Notes: generated by a model from the sequence alone, not told the origin. Positions 1 through 10,870 are shown, counted from the first letter of the stretch. The stretch: DNA of 64,000 nucleotides from Achatina immaculata (GCA_009760885.1 CM019710.1:4334686-4398685); one strand, 5' to 3'. Numbers and translations: made by a program.

Positions 1-140
1 ATAGGTTCTTTCCTTCGTTTGTTCGTTATTTTTCCTTCCACCTTTCCTTCTAGTATGGTCTTCGGTATTTTGTTATGTCTTTTGATATGGCCAAAGTATT
101 TTGTTTCTTGATCCTTACTTTCTTTCACTCTGTACTTCTG
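1..140 (-). mobile_element. LINE 3' ORF fragment (RTE-like), truncated by window edge
   Basis: The minus strand reads KYFGHIKRHNKIPKTILEGK, the conserved C-terminal tail of RTE-like reverse transcriptases (Y/W-F-GH-x-R motif). The rest lies outside the window. It is a dead fragment, related to the copies at 12145 and 22880. Confidence 0.55.
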
Positions 141-144
141 TTTG

Positions 145-261
145 TTCTAATCAATCAATCAAGTGCCGTGCCGCGAGGCGTAAGCGATCATTTCTCTCCA
201 CACTTTGATCTGCAAATCCGCCGGTGACTTTCTTCCTAGCCACACTGACAGTCCATCCAGT

Positions 262-308
<47 letters not shown>

Positions 309-720
309 TCTTCTGTATCTTCTTCCCTCAATTTTTCCAGTTGCCACAATGTGTTCCAATTGTCTTATTCACAGAAAATGTCCTACAAATCTCGCTTGTC
401 TGCCTTTGATCTTTGCTGTAATTTGACTTTTAACTCCAGCCTCTTTTAAGACTTCTTCATTGGTTTTCTTGGCTGTCCATGTAACCTTCAACATCCTTCT
501 TATGAACCACATTTCCATGGCCTCCATTTCTCGTTGTACTCTCTTATTCATTGACTATGCTTCACATCCATAAAACGAAATTGGCTCGATGTAACATTTA
601 TGTACTCGTAATCTTGTTTCCATTGATATGATCTAATTTGTTCTAATACCCGTGCATTTGTTCTTTTCATTGGCCTTGATATATGATCTACTTTCCTGTA
701 GATCCTCATTTTTGCTGGAT
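145..720 (-). mobile_element. LINE 3' fragment, family D, with (TTGA)n tail
   Basis: The minus-strand frames give RT thumb and tail segments (EMEAMEMWFIRRMLKVTW, then QARFVGH, then LLDGLSVWLGRKSPADL) before a stop. The copy then ends in a (TTGA)n/(TCAA)n microsatellite at 147-163. A (CT)n tract at 267-303 lies inside the frame and appears as an RE-repeat in translation. The copy is frameshifted and 5'-truncated. Related copies lie at 2340, 6740, 29130 and 59585. Confidence 0.6.
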
Positions 721-1865
721 TTACCAAAGTGCTCGCACTGAGTCTTTTAGAGAGTATTCAGTTTAAAGAATATTTACAAGCAGGAAAAATACGTTGCCGG
801 ATTTAGGCATAGCCTGAACAAGCTGATGTTTAGGGTTTCAGAAACCGCAGGGCTTCTCAAAGTTTCAAAACTTTTTTACTTCTTTTTAACAAGGAGTTAC
901 AAGGTTTATTCAGCTTAAGGCCTCATCTAGTCTACATCTGACACTGTAGACTGGGCGCTCACAAGTCTAAATTCAGCTCTACAGCCCGGGGCCCCTTTAA
1001 ATCTAAATCTGAGATTTGAAAAAAAACCCCTCGTATTTTAACATTAACTTTTCACCTTTATCTGCGCAGGTAAAGGAGAATGTACCCTTTTTTCAGACTA
1101 ACCAGGTATCTTAGCGATATTATGTTAGCGCCCACATTTGCCTTCGCCCAAATAGCACATTAGCAGCTGTTATAGGCACTCTTACACTTGCTCGCCTTAA
1201 CTTGTCCACCCATTTCTACCAGTTAGTGCACCAGAAGTTGAGTGGGTTGAATTTTCCCTTTTTCAGAACCAGTTGATTTGGGAGAAAAAAAAGAAAGAAA
1301 AAAAGAAAAAAGAAGAAAGAACGAAAAAAAGAAAGAAAGACAGAAAGGGGATGTCAACTCTGGATTGTTGTAATCAGACTGTCACAAATATTTATTTTTT
1401 ATTAAGGGCATAAAGACAGAAGCGAATCTGAAGATTTCTCTAACTCTTGTTAAAACCGCCATTGCTGTTAGTCTTTCAGGTAAAAACCACAAAGGTCATT
1501 GTACACCTCAGGCAAAGACTGACAGCACCCCACAACAGAAGAATCATATATAAAACCTAAACCCCAGAAAACGAAACGAAATCACCATATTAAAAACTAA
1601 CCCGTTGAATCAAAAAGAAGCAAAACAGAAGCTAGTTATTATATTTTTTAAAGCACCGAAAAATAACAAAATTACTTTATATTCAATCAAACGATTGAAA
1701 ACGAAACAAAATTACTACATCAAAAAGACTTAATTCCCTGAAGAGGAGACGAAATTACCACCCCAGCCAAAGTGAATATAAAAATATCACATAAAAAATA
1801 GAACCACAGAAACGTAACAAAATTACTTTCAGGTAAAATGAAAACTTTCTTCTTCCCTCGGGTGT
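720..1865. other. No gene seen
   Basis: AT-rich spacer without a long open frame. It holds an A/G-rich tract at 1278-1345. A sequence at about 848 (CAGGGCTTCTCAAAGTTT) resembles a hAT terminus, but no partner end was found. Confidence 0.5.
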
Positions 1866-2330
1866 CCTGGATTCATCCATTCATTCATTCATTCATTCCT
1901 TCATTCATTCATTTGCATGTCCCTTGAGGAACTTTTCCTTCCTAGCAGCTCTCCTGTTGGCCTCTCGGTTGTAAGCAAGATGCCCTGCTGTTGATGCATC
2001 CATTTGTAGATCATCAACGATGTCTTGCAGCCGTCTTCGCCTTGGTCTTTCCCTCTTTCTTTTTCCCATTATGTACTCTTCCAAGACGGTCTTCTCTAGA
2101 TTATCATGACGTTTAATATGTCCAAAATATTTAAATTTTCTCTGTTTAATCCTCTTTACTAGCCAACCTTCTTCAATATTAAGTTCTTGTAGTATGGATA
2201 TATTTGTTCTTTTTTGTGTCCATGATATTTGAAGAACTCTTCTGTAGCATTTACATTCAAAGGCATTTATGTGTTTCTCAGCTGTTTTGTTAAGTGTCCA
2301 GGTCTCACAGGCATATGTTGCGATGGGAAG
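1865..2330 (-). mobile_element. LINE 3' fragment, family A, with (GAAT)n tail
   Basis: Antisense copy of the reading frame seen best at 12145-12608 (YFGHIKRHDNLEKTVLEG, GKRKRGRPRRRW). It ends on the plus strand's left side in (ATTC)n at 1871-1911, the family's 3' microsatellite. It is 5'-truncated near 2330 within the segment that reads ATYACETWTLNKT. Confidence 0.7.
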
Positions 2331-2334
2331 TGTC

Positions 2335-2690
2335 GTGGATAGCCAAAATAATTAATGGAAAACGCTTGAGAAGAGCTAGAGAGACAAAGAATCTTGTCCA
2401 CACGCACATTAAATAAATATAAGGAGAGAGATAATCTACTTTCATAGAACATACACTGAAAAGTGGGGGCATTGAAAATGTTGTAACAGGAAAAATAGAG
2501 GGAAGAAGAACCAGGGAAAGACCACGAGAGAAATGATACTGGACAGTCTGACGGGATGGTATGAGAGGAGATCACCAATTGAGCTGATGGCCTGCATGAA
2601 GGATCGTGTGCTCTGAAGAAGAATAATTGCCAACGCCAATCGGTGCGACACCTGATGATGATGATGATGACGACGACGATGACGATGATT
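2335..2690 (+). mobile_element. LINE 3' fragment, family D, with (GAT)n tail
   Basis: The plus strand reads GGIENVVTGKIEGRRTRERP, then a frameshift, then SLTGWYERRSPIELMACMKD and a terminal ANANRCDT-stop. The copy ends in (GAT)n/(GAC)n at 2654-2690. It is strongly 5'-truncated and abuts a family A copy in opposite orientation. Confidence 0.65.
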
Positions 2691-2730
2691 GATGAAAATT
2701 ACACGACGATTGAAAATAAAATAAATTTAC

Positions 2731-2938
2731 CATATCTCAGCCAGGCCCAGTAGTAGATTTCCTTGCCCATGTAAGCGTCACTTGAGAGGATGGATGGATG
2801 GCCTCTCAGTCGAGTTGAGAAGTCTGTTGTCCCGCACTTGTCAAATCCCAGAATATGGTAGTATGGTAGGCAGTTTACCTTACCATTCTCGTCTTTAAAA
2901 CATGGGTTTTTGAAACTAGGCAGATAATTCGGACGAGG
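2731..2938 (-). CDS. CHST15: Carbohydrate sulfotransferase 15-like, internal exon with PAPS-binding loop
   Basis: A 208-nt open exon flanked by a pyrimidine-rich acceptor (cttttt...ctccag, AG at 2939-2940) and a donor at 2730-2729 (ATATG|gtaaat). It encodes 69 residues plus one base. In order these are a NPCF segment, CLPYYHILGFDKCGTTDF, then RLRGHPSI and KEIYYWAWLRYG. The F-D-K-C-G-T-T-D stretch matches the 5'-phosphosulfate-binding loop of Golgi sulfotransferases. The spacing to HPS and to K-E-x-x-x-W matches the CHST15 (GalNAc-4-sulfate 6-O-sulfotransferase) family, whose members transfer sulfate from PAPS to glycosaminoglycans in the Golgi lumen. The 3'-phosphate-binding and later parts would lie left of the window. 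The exon starts in phase 0, matching the phase 0 end of the exon at 7815. A single-exon match cannot separate CHST15 from close paralogues, which are numerous in invertebrates. Confidence 0.8.
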
Positions 2939-2974
2939 CTGGAGATACCAGAAAAAGATGTCAGGAATGATTTA

Positions 2975-3300
2975 AACTTTATCCATCCACCCAGTCCATT
3001 GTCCTTCCCCGGCAATCGGCTAAGCAATCATCCCCCAGTACGTCTTGCGGGCGCCTTGCAGGGCAGCAACAAACTCTCCCCACCTTTCACGGTCTGCTGT
3101 GCGCCCTGCTGTGTTGCATGCTACTCACCCCCGCTTCTACAGTTCTCCGCTAGGTCAGCACTTGGTCGCCCTCTCTTTCTTCTTCTGTCGGGTGGAAAGA
3201 GGCGTGGCCGTTCTAGCCATGTTGCTAGGCGTCTCTTCGGAGCACGTGACTAACCCATTCCAGCTTTTTTTTTTTTGGTTCTTCTTTATTTTCCTTTTGC
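2975..3300 (-). mobile_element. LINE 3' fragment, family E
   Basis: The minus strand gives segments of a RT tail: a GHVLR-like start after the poly-T, an RKRGRPS-like basic run, and a GG..SLLPCKAP segment. It aligns by eye with the plus-strand copy at 51040-51320. It is frameshifted and has no intact frame. Confidence 0.5.
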
Positions 3301-3540
3301 CGTTATAACATGCATTATCTTCTAATTTACAATGGGAAATTAGATCTCTTTTATTTACTGTTTACGGCCAGTAAACATTCAGAATCTTTCTGAGGCAGAT
3401 TGTGCGGATTTCAGTTGTTCTACAGCATTCTACTCCTTAGAGGAGTATGGATACGTAACTTTGGTACAGCTTTATTTCGGTTCTAATACTGTCCTGGGAG
3501 GACTTCCAAATGTCTCTAAGATAAATGAAAGCTGTTCTCA
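3300..3540. other. No gene seen
   Basis: Short AT-rich spacer between a LINE fragment and a minisatellite. No motif recognised. Confidence 0.4.
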
Positions 3541-3765
3541 CTTTATGTGTCCTACTCTGTATGTATAAACGCTTTATCTATTCTACTCTTTATTTATAAA
3601 CGTGTTATCTATTCTACTCTTTATGAATAAACGCTTTATTTATTCTGCTATTTGTGTATAAACGCTTTATCTATTCTACTCTTTACGTATAAACACTTTA
3701 TTAATGATACTCTTTATGTATAAATGCTTTATTTATTCTACTCTTTTTGTATAATATTTGCATAT
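3540..3765. repeat. 31-bp minisatellite, about 7 units
   Basis: Degenerate tandem units built on TATAAACGCTTTATCTATTC followed by TACTCTTTATG. Unit length is about 31 bp with many substitutions. Confidence 0.85.
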
Positions 3766-3909
3766 AGCAAAGCAGGAGTTGGGCATAAGGCCAACAACCT
3801 TACCCTGAGACCCATCTAGAGGCAACTCAACCGTTACGGAAACTCGCATCAAATTCAATAGAGCATTGCGGATACCAACTCAGAGTAGTCAAAAGAACAC
3901 ACTCATCGG

Positions 3910-6675
3910 CCCCAAGTAAGTGACAAAGATAGGATTCTGGAATGTAAGAACAATGGCCGTACCATCACAAACTGCTCAGGTAATCCAAGAAATGGATAGA
4001 TATCACATAGACGTCCCGGACATCAGTTGAATCGCAATGACCAGAAGCAGGGAAAAGATCGGCGGGAAAACCGTAAGTTAATCATACATTCAGGCAGAGA
4101 CGATGGGAAATATCACGAAGGTGTAGGTATAATTATGTCAACTGCTGCAGCAAAGAGCCTTAAAGAATGGGAACCAGTGAACAGTCGTATATTAAGAACA
4201 CGATTCCAAATAAGACACGGAAGAATGACAATCATACAATGCTATGCACCCACGAACGATGCAGATGACGAAATAAAAGGCAATTTCTTTCACCAACTAC
4301 AACAACTCATTAACAAAGTTCCTAAACACGACATCTTAGTTGTCATGGGAGACTTCAACGCCAAAGTAGGAAAAGATAACACCGACGTCGAAAAAGTAAT
4401 GGGGAAAGAAGGAATTGACAAGGTAAATCAGAATGGAGAAAGATTCATTGAAATATGTCTAACAGAGGGCATGGTCATTGGAGGAACAATATTTCCACAC
4501 AAAGGGATACATAAAATAATATGGATATCTCCAGATGATATAACCAGAAATCAGATAGATCATGTTTTGTATTAGAAAGCAATTCAGAACATCTCTGATA
4601 GATGTAAGAGCATATAGGAGTGCAGATGTCAACAGTGATCACAATCTGTGTATAGGGAAAATAAGACTAAAACTGAAAAGTCAACACAAGACAGCAATAC
4701 TCAGAAAGATAAACAGTCAAAGTCTACAGGATGAAAATACTAAGAGTAATTTTAATCTGGACCTTAACAAACAGTTCGCTGCATTCAGTGAGGTAGAGGA
4801 GCCAGATATAGATGACTTATGGTATTCTTACAGCACAGCTATAATTACAGCTGCTAAAACAAGTGCTGGACTGCAAACAACAAATAGAAAAGCATAGACG
4901 TCAGATAACAAATGAAAATGCATAGATAAAAGTCGGGCAGCCAAATTTGCCATGCTGATTATAAAAACAGATCTTGAAAGAGATTTGGCAAAAGCAACAT
5001 ACAAATAACTAGACGATAAAGTAAAAGGTTCAGCTAGAAGGGACAAAAAAGAATACATGGACAATATGGCGAAAGAAGTGGAGAAGGCAGCAAAAACATG
5101 AGACAGTAAAACTTTATATAACATTCAAAAGAGGCTAACAGGTACTATTGCATCCAAAAAAAGATCAGTCCTTAGCAAAACTGGCACACTTTTAACATCA
5201 AGTAAAGACCAAAAGCAAAGATAGGCCGAACACTTCCAAGAATTACCTAATCGACCACACCCAAAAGAACTGATAGACTTTGGAACCGATTTACCACTCC
5301 CACAACTAAATGTCAACCTAGATGAAATTACATTGCGTGAAATTGAAACAGCAGTGAATCTAATGGCTAACAACAAAGCTGCAGGTGAAGATGAAATAAC
5401 AGGTGGAATGTTAAAAGCTATTAATATAGACAACATGAAACAACTACAGAGAATATTCAACAAAGTTTGGAAGGAAGAAAAAGTCCCTTCTAAATGGGAA
5501 AAAGGAATCATTGTTAAAATACCTAAAAAAAGGCAACCTTAGCGATTGCAACAATTGGAGAGGAGTAACCTTACTATCAGTTGTGTCAAAAGTATTTTGC
5601 AAAGTTATTCTGAATAGAATTCATGATATAGTGGATACTACAATGAGAGAAGAACAGCCAGGATTTTGAAAAGGGAGAAGCTGTCTCTACCAGATCTTTA
5701 CTCTAAGAATAATATTTGAAGAACATATTAAAAAGCAAAGACCGTTAATCCTGCCTTCATAAACTTTAAAAAGGCATTTGATAGCATACACAGAGAATTA
5801 TTATGGAGGATTTTAAGAATATATGGAATACCATATAAGATTGTCAGCATCATCAGTGACCTCTACATTGGATATGTTTGTGCAGTCAGCACAGACGAAT
5901 GAATGAGTGAATGGTTCCAGATTGAAACAGGTGTGAAACAAGGATGTATATTATCTCCCTTGCTTTTGGGAATTGCCGTAGACTTCATAATGAAAAAATG
6001 CTGCACAGGTAAAACGGGCAATGATGGGGTACGTGAGACCCAACTGGAAGATCTTGATTTTACAGATGACATAACTTTTTCAGCGACAATATGAAATCAA
6101 TGCAAGTAAAAACAGATACCCTGTCTTCAATGGCTAGTAAAACAGAACTTGAAATTAACAAGGATAAAACAAAAACAATGAAGGTTCTCATTAACGACGA
6201 AGAACAAATATACGTAGAAGGAACAGCTGTTGAAGAAGTAAATCATTCTGCATATCTCGGCAGCTATATAGACCACAATGGTGACACCAGAAAAGAATTT
6301 AGAATTTGAATTGCCAAAGCAGCATTGACCTTCAAGAATCTTGAGAACATATGGCATTCAAAAGTTATAATCACAAAAACCAAGTTAAAACTATTCACTC
6401 AAATATAATATCCACCCTAAATTATGCATGTGAAAGCTGGAAAACAACTAAAGAAATAGACGAGAAATTATACTCTTTCGAAAACAAATGCTTAAGGAAA
6501 ATACTCGGTATAAAGTGGAATGAATTCAAGAACAACGCAGAGATAAGACAGATGAGCAAACAACAACCTGTCACATGGTTGATCAGAAAAATAAGATGGA
6601 CATATGTAGGCCATGTGATGAGAAGTAACAATCAGAGAATCCCCAAACAAGCTATCAAGTGGAACACAACAAGCC
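3910..6675 (+). mobile_element. RTE-like non-LTR retrotransposon, family B: endonuclease plus reverse transcriptase, decayed
   Basis: The most complete LINE here. It opens with KIGFWNVRTMAVPSQTAQV, the N-terminal strand of an apurinic-type endonuclease (EEP fold). IQCYAPTND, VVMGDFNAKVG, NQIDHVLY and SADVNSDHNL follow, so the metal-binding and SDH residues are still visible. RT blocks follow at 5333-6310: NNKAAGEDEITGGMLK, NWRGVTLLS, EEQPGF, GVKQGCILSPLLLGIAVDF and LEDLDFTDDI. The catalytic box is FTDD rather than the usual F/YADD. The tail at 6351-6660 contains YACESWKTTKEID and IRKIRWTYVGHVMR. At least four frameshifts and several stops (near 4028, 4085, 4572, 4897, 5542, 6094) show it is dead. 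The basic GRPRETL tail found in other family B copies is lost at about 6675, where unrelated AT-rich DNA begins. Confidence 0.85.
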
Positions 6676-6739
6676 GGTGCTATATATATAAGTCAATATT
6701 ACTACATGGCTTTAAATTTAAACAGTCAACAAAGATATG

Positions 6740-7105
6740 ACAAAAGCAAAGGAGATGTGGTTTGGATGGCCAACGTTCTGGACAGAGAGAATAAACAAGC
6801 AAGGAGGTCCTCAGGAAGCTTCAGAACAACGAAAACTGGTTAACATGATAAGAAAAACGACAATCGAAGTTTCTTAGACATGACGTTAGAAGACAGAAGT
6901 TACAGAACTTAATAATCACTGGAAAACTTAAGGAAAAAAAAAGAAGTAGAAAGAGGCCAAGAGAAAAATGTCTCGGTAGACTGACCAAATGGCATGAAAA
7001 AATAAAAGTATCCAAACTGATCGGAAACACAAAGGATCACACAGGATGGTGAAGACTGGTCGTCAACGCTATCTGGATATGCATATACTACTACTACTAC
7101 TACTA

Positions 7106-7138
<33 letters not shown>

Positions 7139-7165
7139 ATAATAATAATAATAATAATATACCTA
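6740..7165 (+). mobile_element. LINE 3' fragment, family D, with trinucleotide tail
   Basis: The plus strand reads LQNLIITGKLKEKKRSRKRP, then EKCLGRLTKWHEKIKVSKLI, then KDHTGW and VVNAIW before a run of (TAC)n at 7083-7137 and (AAT)n at 7137-7160. The layout is the same as at 2335 and 29130, but the terminal triplet differs. Confidence 0.6.
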
Positions 7166-7228
7166 TTCTTTCAACCAGTTTTGTGTCTACTTTCTAAGAT
7201 GAACTAATTTCTGAAAACTTTTCGCTTT

Positions 7229-7815
7229 TATCATGGTGACTACACAAAACGTACTTGTTGTCATGGTTACTGCACAATACTTACCTGTTGTCATGGTGGC
7301 AAAGAGAGAAAACTTAAATATTTTGGACACATTAAACGTCATGATAATTTAGAGAAGACCGTCTTGGAAGGATGCATAATAGGAAAAAGAAAGAGAGGAA
7401 GACCAAGGCGAAGATGGCTACAAGGCATCGTTGATGATCTGCAAATGGATGCATCAGCAGCAGGCCATCTTGCTCACAACCGAGAGGCCTACAGGAGTGC
7501 TGTTAGGGAGGCAAAGTTCCGCAAGGGACATGCAAATGAATGAATGAATGGCATGATGGCTACACAATACTTACCTGTTGTCATGGTGGCTACGCAATAC
7601 TTACCTGTCGTCATGGTGACTACACAATACTTACCTGTTGTCATGTTGACTACACAATACTTACCTGTTGTCATGTTGACTACACAATACTTACCTGTTG
7701 TCATGTTGACTACACGATACTTACCTGTTGTCATGTTGACTACACAGTACTTGCCTGTTGTCATGGTGACTACATAATACTTGCCTGTTGTCATGGTGAC
7801 TACTCAATACTTACC
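7229..7815 (-). repeat. 30-bp minisatellite of splice-donor-like units, abutting a sulfotransferase exon
   Basis: Units of exactly 30 bp start at 7241, 7271, 7561, 7591, 7621, 7651, 7681, 7711, 7741 and 7771. The last, at 7801, runs into the exon's own donor. Read on the gene's strand, each unit contains ACAACAGGTAAGTATTGTGT. The core CAG|GTAAGTA is a near-perfect U1 donor consensus. Seven units keep GT, two (7741, 7771) have GC, and the unit at 7241 is degenerate. The array is interrupted at 7301-7551 by a LINE fragment. Confidence 0.9.
7301..7551 (+). mobile_element. LINE 3' fragment, family A, inserted inside the 30-bp array
   Basis: Plus-strand frames give KYFGHIKRHDNLEKTVLEG, RKRGRPRRRWLQGIVDDL and FRKGHANE-stop, then (GAAT)n. 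Flanking CATGGTGGC (7292-7300) and CATGATGGC (7552-7560) form a 9-bp target duplication with one mismatch. The insertion therefore went into an existing minisatellite. Confidence 0.8.
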
Positions 7816-7979
7816 ATACACATAAGATCCTCTATTTCTTGTCCCTCTATCACTTGTGGCCCAACGCACGGATAGAGTTGAACATTGTCAAACGTGAAGT
7901 TGTAAATATGCTCATTGTACGGGACTGGCAGAATTTTAATCTGTGATTCTGTCGCGCCCTCCGTTGTGGGAGAATTTTC
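7815..7979 (-). CDS. CHST15: Probable carbohydrate sulfotransferase 15-like exon upstream of the PAPS-loop exon
   Basis: On the minus strand an open segment of 55 codons ends at a strong donor (TGTATG|gtaagtatt, GT at 7814-7813). It is preceded by a pyrimidine-rich acceptor ending in AG at 7981-7980. A second AG at 7985-7984 would add four bases. The peptide begins ENSPTTEGATESQIKILPVP, contains EHIYNFTFDN (an N-glycosylation sequon, NFT) and ends QEIEDLMCM. An in-frame TGA lies just upstream of the acceptor, so the exon cannot extend further. It ends in phase 0, as required to join the 2731-2938 exon, which gives EDLMCM-PRPNYLPSFKNPCF. No family motif is present on its own. Assignment rests on strand, phase and position, and on a stem-like, glycosylated sequence expected just before a Golgi sulfotransferase domain. 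Confidence 0.6.
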
Positions 7980-8040
7980 CTGTCTTGGAAGATGAAGTCA
8001 TACATGGTTTTTTTTCTTTTCTTTTCTTTTTGTATGTGAA

Positions 8041-8490
8041 GTATCGTTTTATCTTATATATTATATCCTTTCCGTGGCGTTAAACGTCACATAGGGCTCG
8101 CAAGGTAGTTCGCCAAGTTTTCCTGTTTTCGGCGAGCTTTTCAGTCTCATCACGGGATTTTATGCCTATTAATTTGACCTCTCTTAACAATGTCCTCTTC
8201 AGAGTTTCACGCGGTCTACCTCTTTTTCTTCGGCCTGTTGTGTTCCACTTGATAGGTTGTTTTGGGATTCTCTGATTGTTTCTTCTCATCACGTGATCGA
8301 CACATTTCCTTCTCCTTTTCCTGATCACCCATGAGACAGGTTGCTATTTGCACATCTGTCTTATCTCTGCGTTGTTCTTGAATTCGTTCCAGTTTATACC
8401 GAGCATTTCCTAAAGTACATGTTTTCAAAATAGTCTGTTGTCTATTTCTTTAGTTGTTTTCCACCTTTTGCATGCATAAATGAGGGCGGA
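8041..8490 (-). mobile_element. LINE 3' fragment, family B, with (TATAAGA)n-like tail
   Basis: The minus strand reads RNNQRIPKQPIKWNTTGRRK, RGRPRETLKRTLLREVKLIG and AENRKTWRTTLRALCDV-stop. After the stop comes GGAAAGGATATAA and a short TATAAGAT repeat, the family's 3' end. This supplies the tail missing from the long copy at 3910. Confidence 0.75.
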
Positions 8491-8604
8491 TATTACATTT
8501 GATTTGAATAATCTTAACTTGGTGTTTGTGCTTTTAACTTTTGATTTTTATAGCTCTGGGATAATGGCCGCGGAAGATCTGGTTCTAGCAGACCAAAGTT
8601 GGAC

Positions 8605-9353
8605 CAGCGGTTCCCAACCTTTTATACATCCAGGGACCATTTTTCAAATACATATCAGCCTACGAGATCACCAGCTTATAAGCAATATTACACGGCTGAG
8701 GCTATCCGCACACCAGAGTGTGACCTACATTGACACTGCGCATGTCCCGCGGCCCTTGACCACATACCAATAACATTGGATTTTTCCCTAATCCCTGACC
8801 CTGAGTCGAGCCCGGACGGACAGTGGGGGTAGGGTCCTAACCGAATTCGGGGTGTGACGTTTACTCCTTCCAGGATAGATAGTCAAGCCAGGGTCCTAAC
8901 CGAATTCAGGGTGGAATGTTTACTCCGTCCGGGACAAATGATCAGTGGACATGCGAAATTGCTCGTTTTTCTAAAAGATAAAAGTAACATTTTTCTTAAT
9001 AAAAAGACAAATAATCAGTGTCATAATCTAAGATATAACTTTAAAAGTTTTTTTTTTAAATTCGCCGAAAGTAGGGTTCGAACCCACATCATCTATGTTA
9101 ATAGAATCATGCTTCTACTGACTGTTGACTTACTTCTCACTTAGTAGCATTTAAGCATACTCGATGTGCAGCAAATGTAGGTCACGGGTAGAGGGAGGGT
9201 AGATAGACAGTCCCATGTTACAGTGTCACAATCCCCTAAAAGTTTTTTTCCACGCATGGCACTTTAATACCAAACAGACAAAGCAAACCACGGACAACCT
9301 AATAAGGCGTCGAAGACCACTTTGTTCCGTGGATCACAGTTTGAGAACCACTG
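8605..9353. mobile_element. Non-autonomous hAT-type DNA transposon
   Basis: The left end CAGCGGTTCCCAACCTTTTA is partly inverted at the right end (reverse complement CAGTGGTTCTCAAACTGTG), and both ends are followed by a GGGACC/CCACGG-like segment. Flanking 8-bp duplications AGTTGGAC (8597-8604) and AATTAGAC (9354-9361) match at 6 of 8 bases. The element is 749 bp long with no transposase frame. Inside, on the minus strand near 9060-9125, is a perfect tRNA B box (GGTTCGAACCC), so a SINE-like remnant may be nested. Confidence 0.75.
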
Positions 9354-9509
9354 AATTAGACGACTATGCATTATGCAGTTAATTAAAAAGAAGAAAAAGG
9401 AAGGAAAAAACGGCAAAAAACAGAGACTGGAGATATGAAAAGTGAAATGGTTATGAAAAAACGGCAATACATTATATTTTGTGTGCATTTATCAATTTGT
9501 TTGATCTTT

Positions 9510-9990
9510 TCTGCTATGCCAGTCAGCGACCCCATAACTGATATGCTAGCGTCAGGGTTAGCGAACCATAGCTGACATGCTAGCGTCAGGGTTAGCGAAA
9601 CATAGCTGACCACGACCCTGTCCCTCCTCTCTGTTGGTACTCCTCAGTAACAGGCCTAACGTGGCTAACGGGGCAGGGATCGTCATAGTCCTTATGGTGG
9701 TGGATTCTGCTAAAGAAGTATTGCATACCCCCTGATTTTTAGCTGTACTCCGGGACTAAAAAAGTAGCTGCCATGACCCGCCGCCACGCCGATACGATGC
9801 TGTGCCTCAACACCTCTACAGCATCGGCTGCAAAGAAAACCAGCTCGCAGTTACAAGGAGATAGTACAAGGCAAGACAAGACAATCCTTTCTGCTATCCT
9901 TGATAAAGGCATTTTCGCCGAAATATTAGTTTTCGTTGTTCTCCCAATAGTATCCCACTCTTCAGAGTACTGGGGCTGTTTCACTTCCTT
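9510..9990 (+). mobile_element. Dispersed element M (34-bp minisatellite head), copy 1
   Basis: About two units of the 34-bp repeat (TGACATGCTAGCGTCAGGGT, then TAGCGAACCATAGC) lead into a body of about 400 bp. The body includes CAGTAACAGGCCTAACG, GGTGGTGGATTCTGCTAAAG and AGCATCGGCTGCAAAG. The same order is found at 20190 and 43600 on this strand, and at 43990, 55995 and 60060 on the other. No coding capacity. Confidence 0.75.
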
Positions 9991-10093
9991 GTGTTTTACT
10001 TCTAGAGAGCTAGTCCCTACTCCAGCCTAACTAAATAGATGAGAAACCTGGTTCTTTGAATCACTAGAGCTTGGGAGCACAACCTTAGAGAAC

Positions 10094-10677
10094 TCAGGGG
10101 CCACAACTGTATACGGAAATCGAATGGCTGGGCCGCATCTACATCAACTAGTTCGTACCAGCTTACATAAAAATGAGAAACAATTATGAAATAAAACTGA
10201 AATGATTGTTTTAATTTAGCGCCTCGAGATTTTTAAAGTAAAGGTTTTGAGGTAAATGGATGAGTTCCAAACCAGCGACATTGCACACGGTCAAACCATA
10301 CGTTCTCTGCTGCCAAGTTAACAGTTGACCAGAAACTATTCTCTAGTGTCGCCATCAGCACTAACTCCGTAGCTAGCGGCGTCATTCCTCTTCCCTTCCC
10401 AAAGCGTTAACCCTGGTATCTATTTTTTCGTGATGGAATGATTGCGAGCCACGGTCCGTCCCTACCCACCCCCCCCCCCCCACCCGCCCATCACGGTGAA
10501 TGGAAATCGAAACCAGGTCGCCTGGTCGGTAAGGCAGATTTTTAAAGACTTTATAAAGTGTTTTGAAGAAAAGAAATGTTGGATTTTAATCAAATAAATT
10601 ACATTTTCATATTGACGTCGCGGATCACAAAAGGTCTAGAGGGCCGGATGCGACCCAGAGGCCGCCAGTTGGATACT
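10094..10677. mobile_element. Possible hAT-type non-autonomous element
   Basis: The right end, reversed, reads CAGGAGTATCCAACTGGCGG, a common hAT-like terminus. The proposed left end (CAGGGGCCACAACTGT) shares internal sequence with the element at 45555 (TGAAATGATTG and AATCAAATAAATTACATTT). No convincing 8-bp duplication was found here, so the limits are tentative. Confidence 0.4.
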
Positions 10678-10807
10678 CCTGGAGCAGAGAAATTCAATTA
10701 AACTGTGTAACACGCTTCGCTATTGACACGAAGAATGTGTTTTTAGATCATCGATATATTTTATACAGAAAGAACGACTTAGCATTCCCACGGTAAACAA
10801 ACAGCAT

Positions 10808-10870
<63 letters not shown>

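Noticed and set aside
4828..5511. Minus-strand hydrophobic frames
   Set aside because: Complement of the family B LINE coding region; no independent evidence.
7489..7875. Repeated MTTGKYCVVN and ILTCCHVDYT frames
   Set aside because: The 30-bp unit is open in more than one frame on both strands. The unit's splice-donor content explains it better than coding.
9060..9130. tRNA gene on the minus strand (B box GGTTCGAACCC)
   Set aside because: No convincing acceptor-stem pairing or A box at the right distance. It lies inside a hAT-type element, so more likely a SINE-like remnant.
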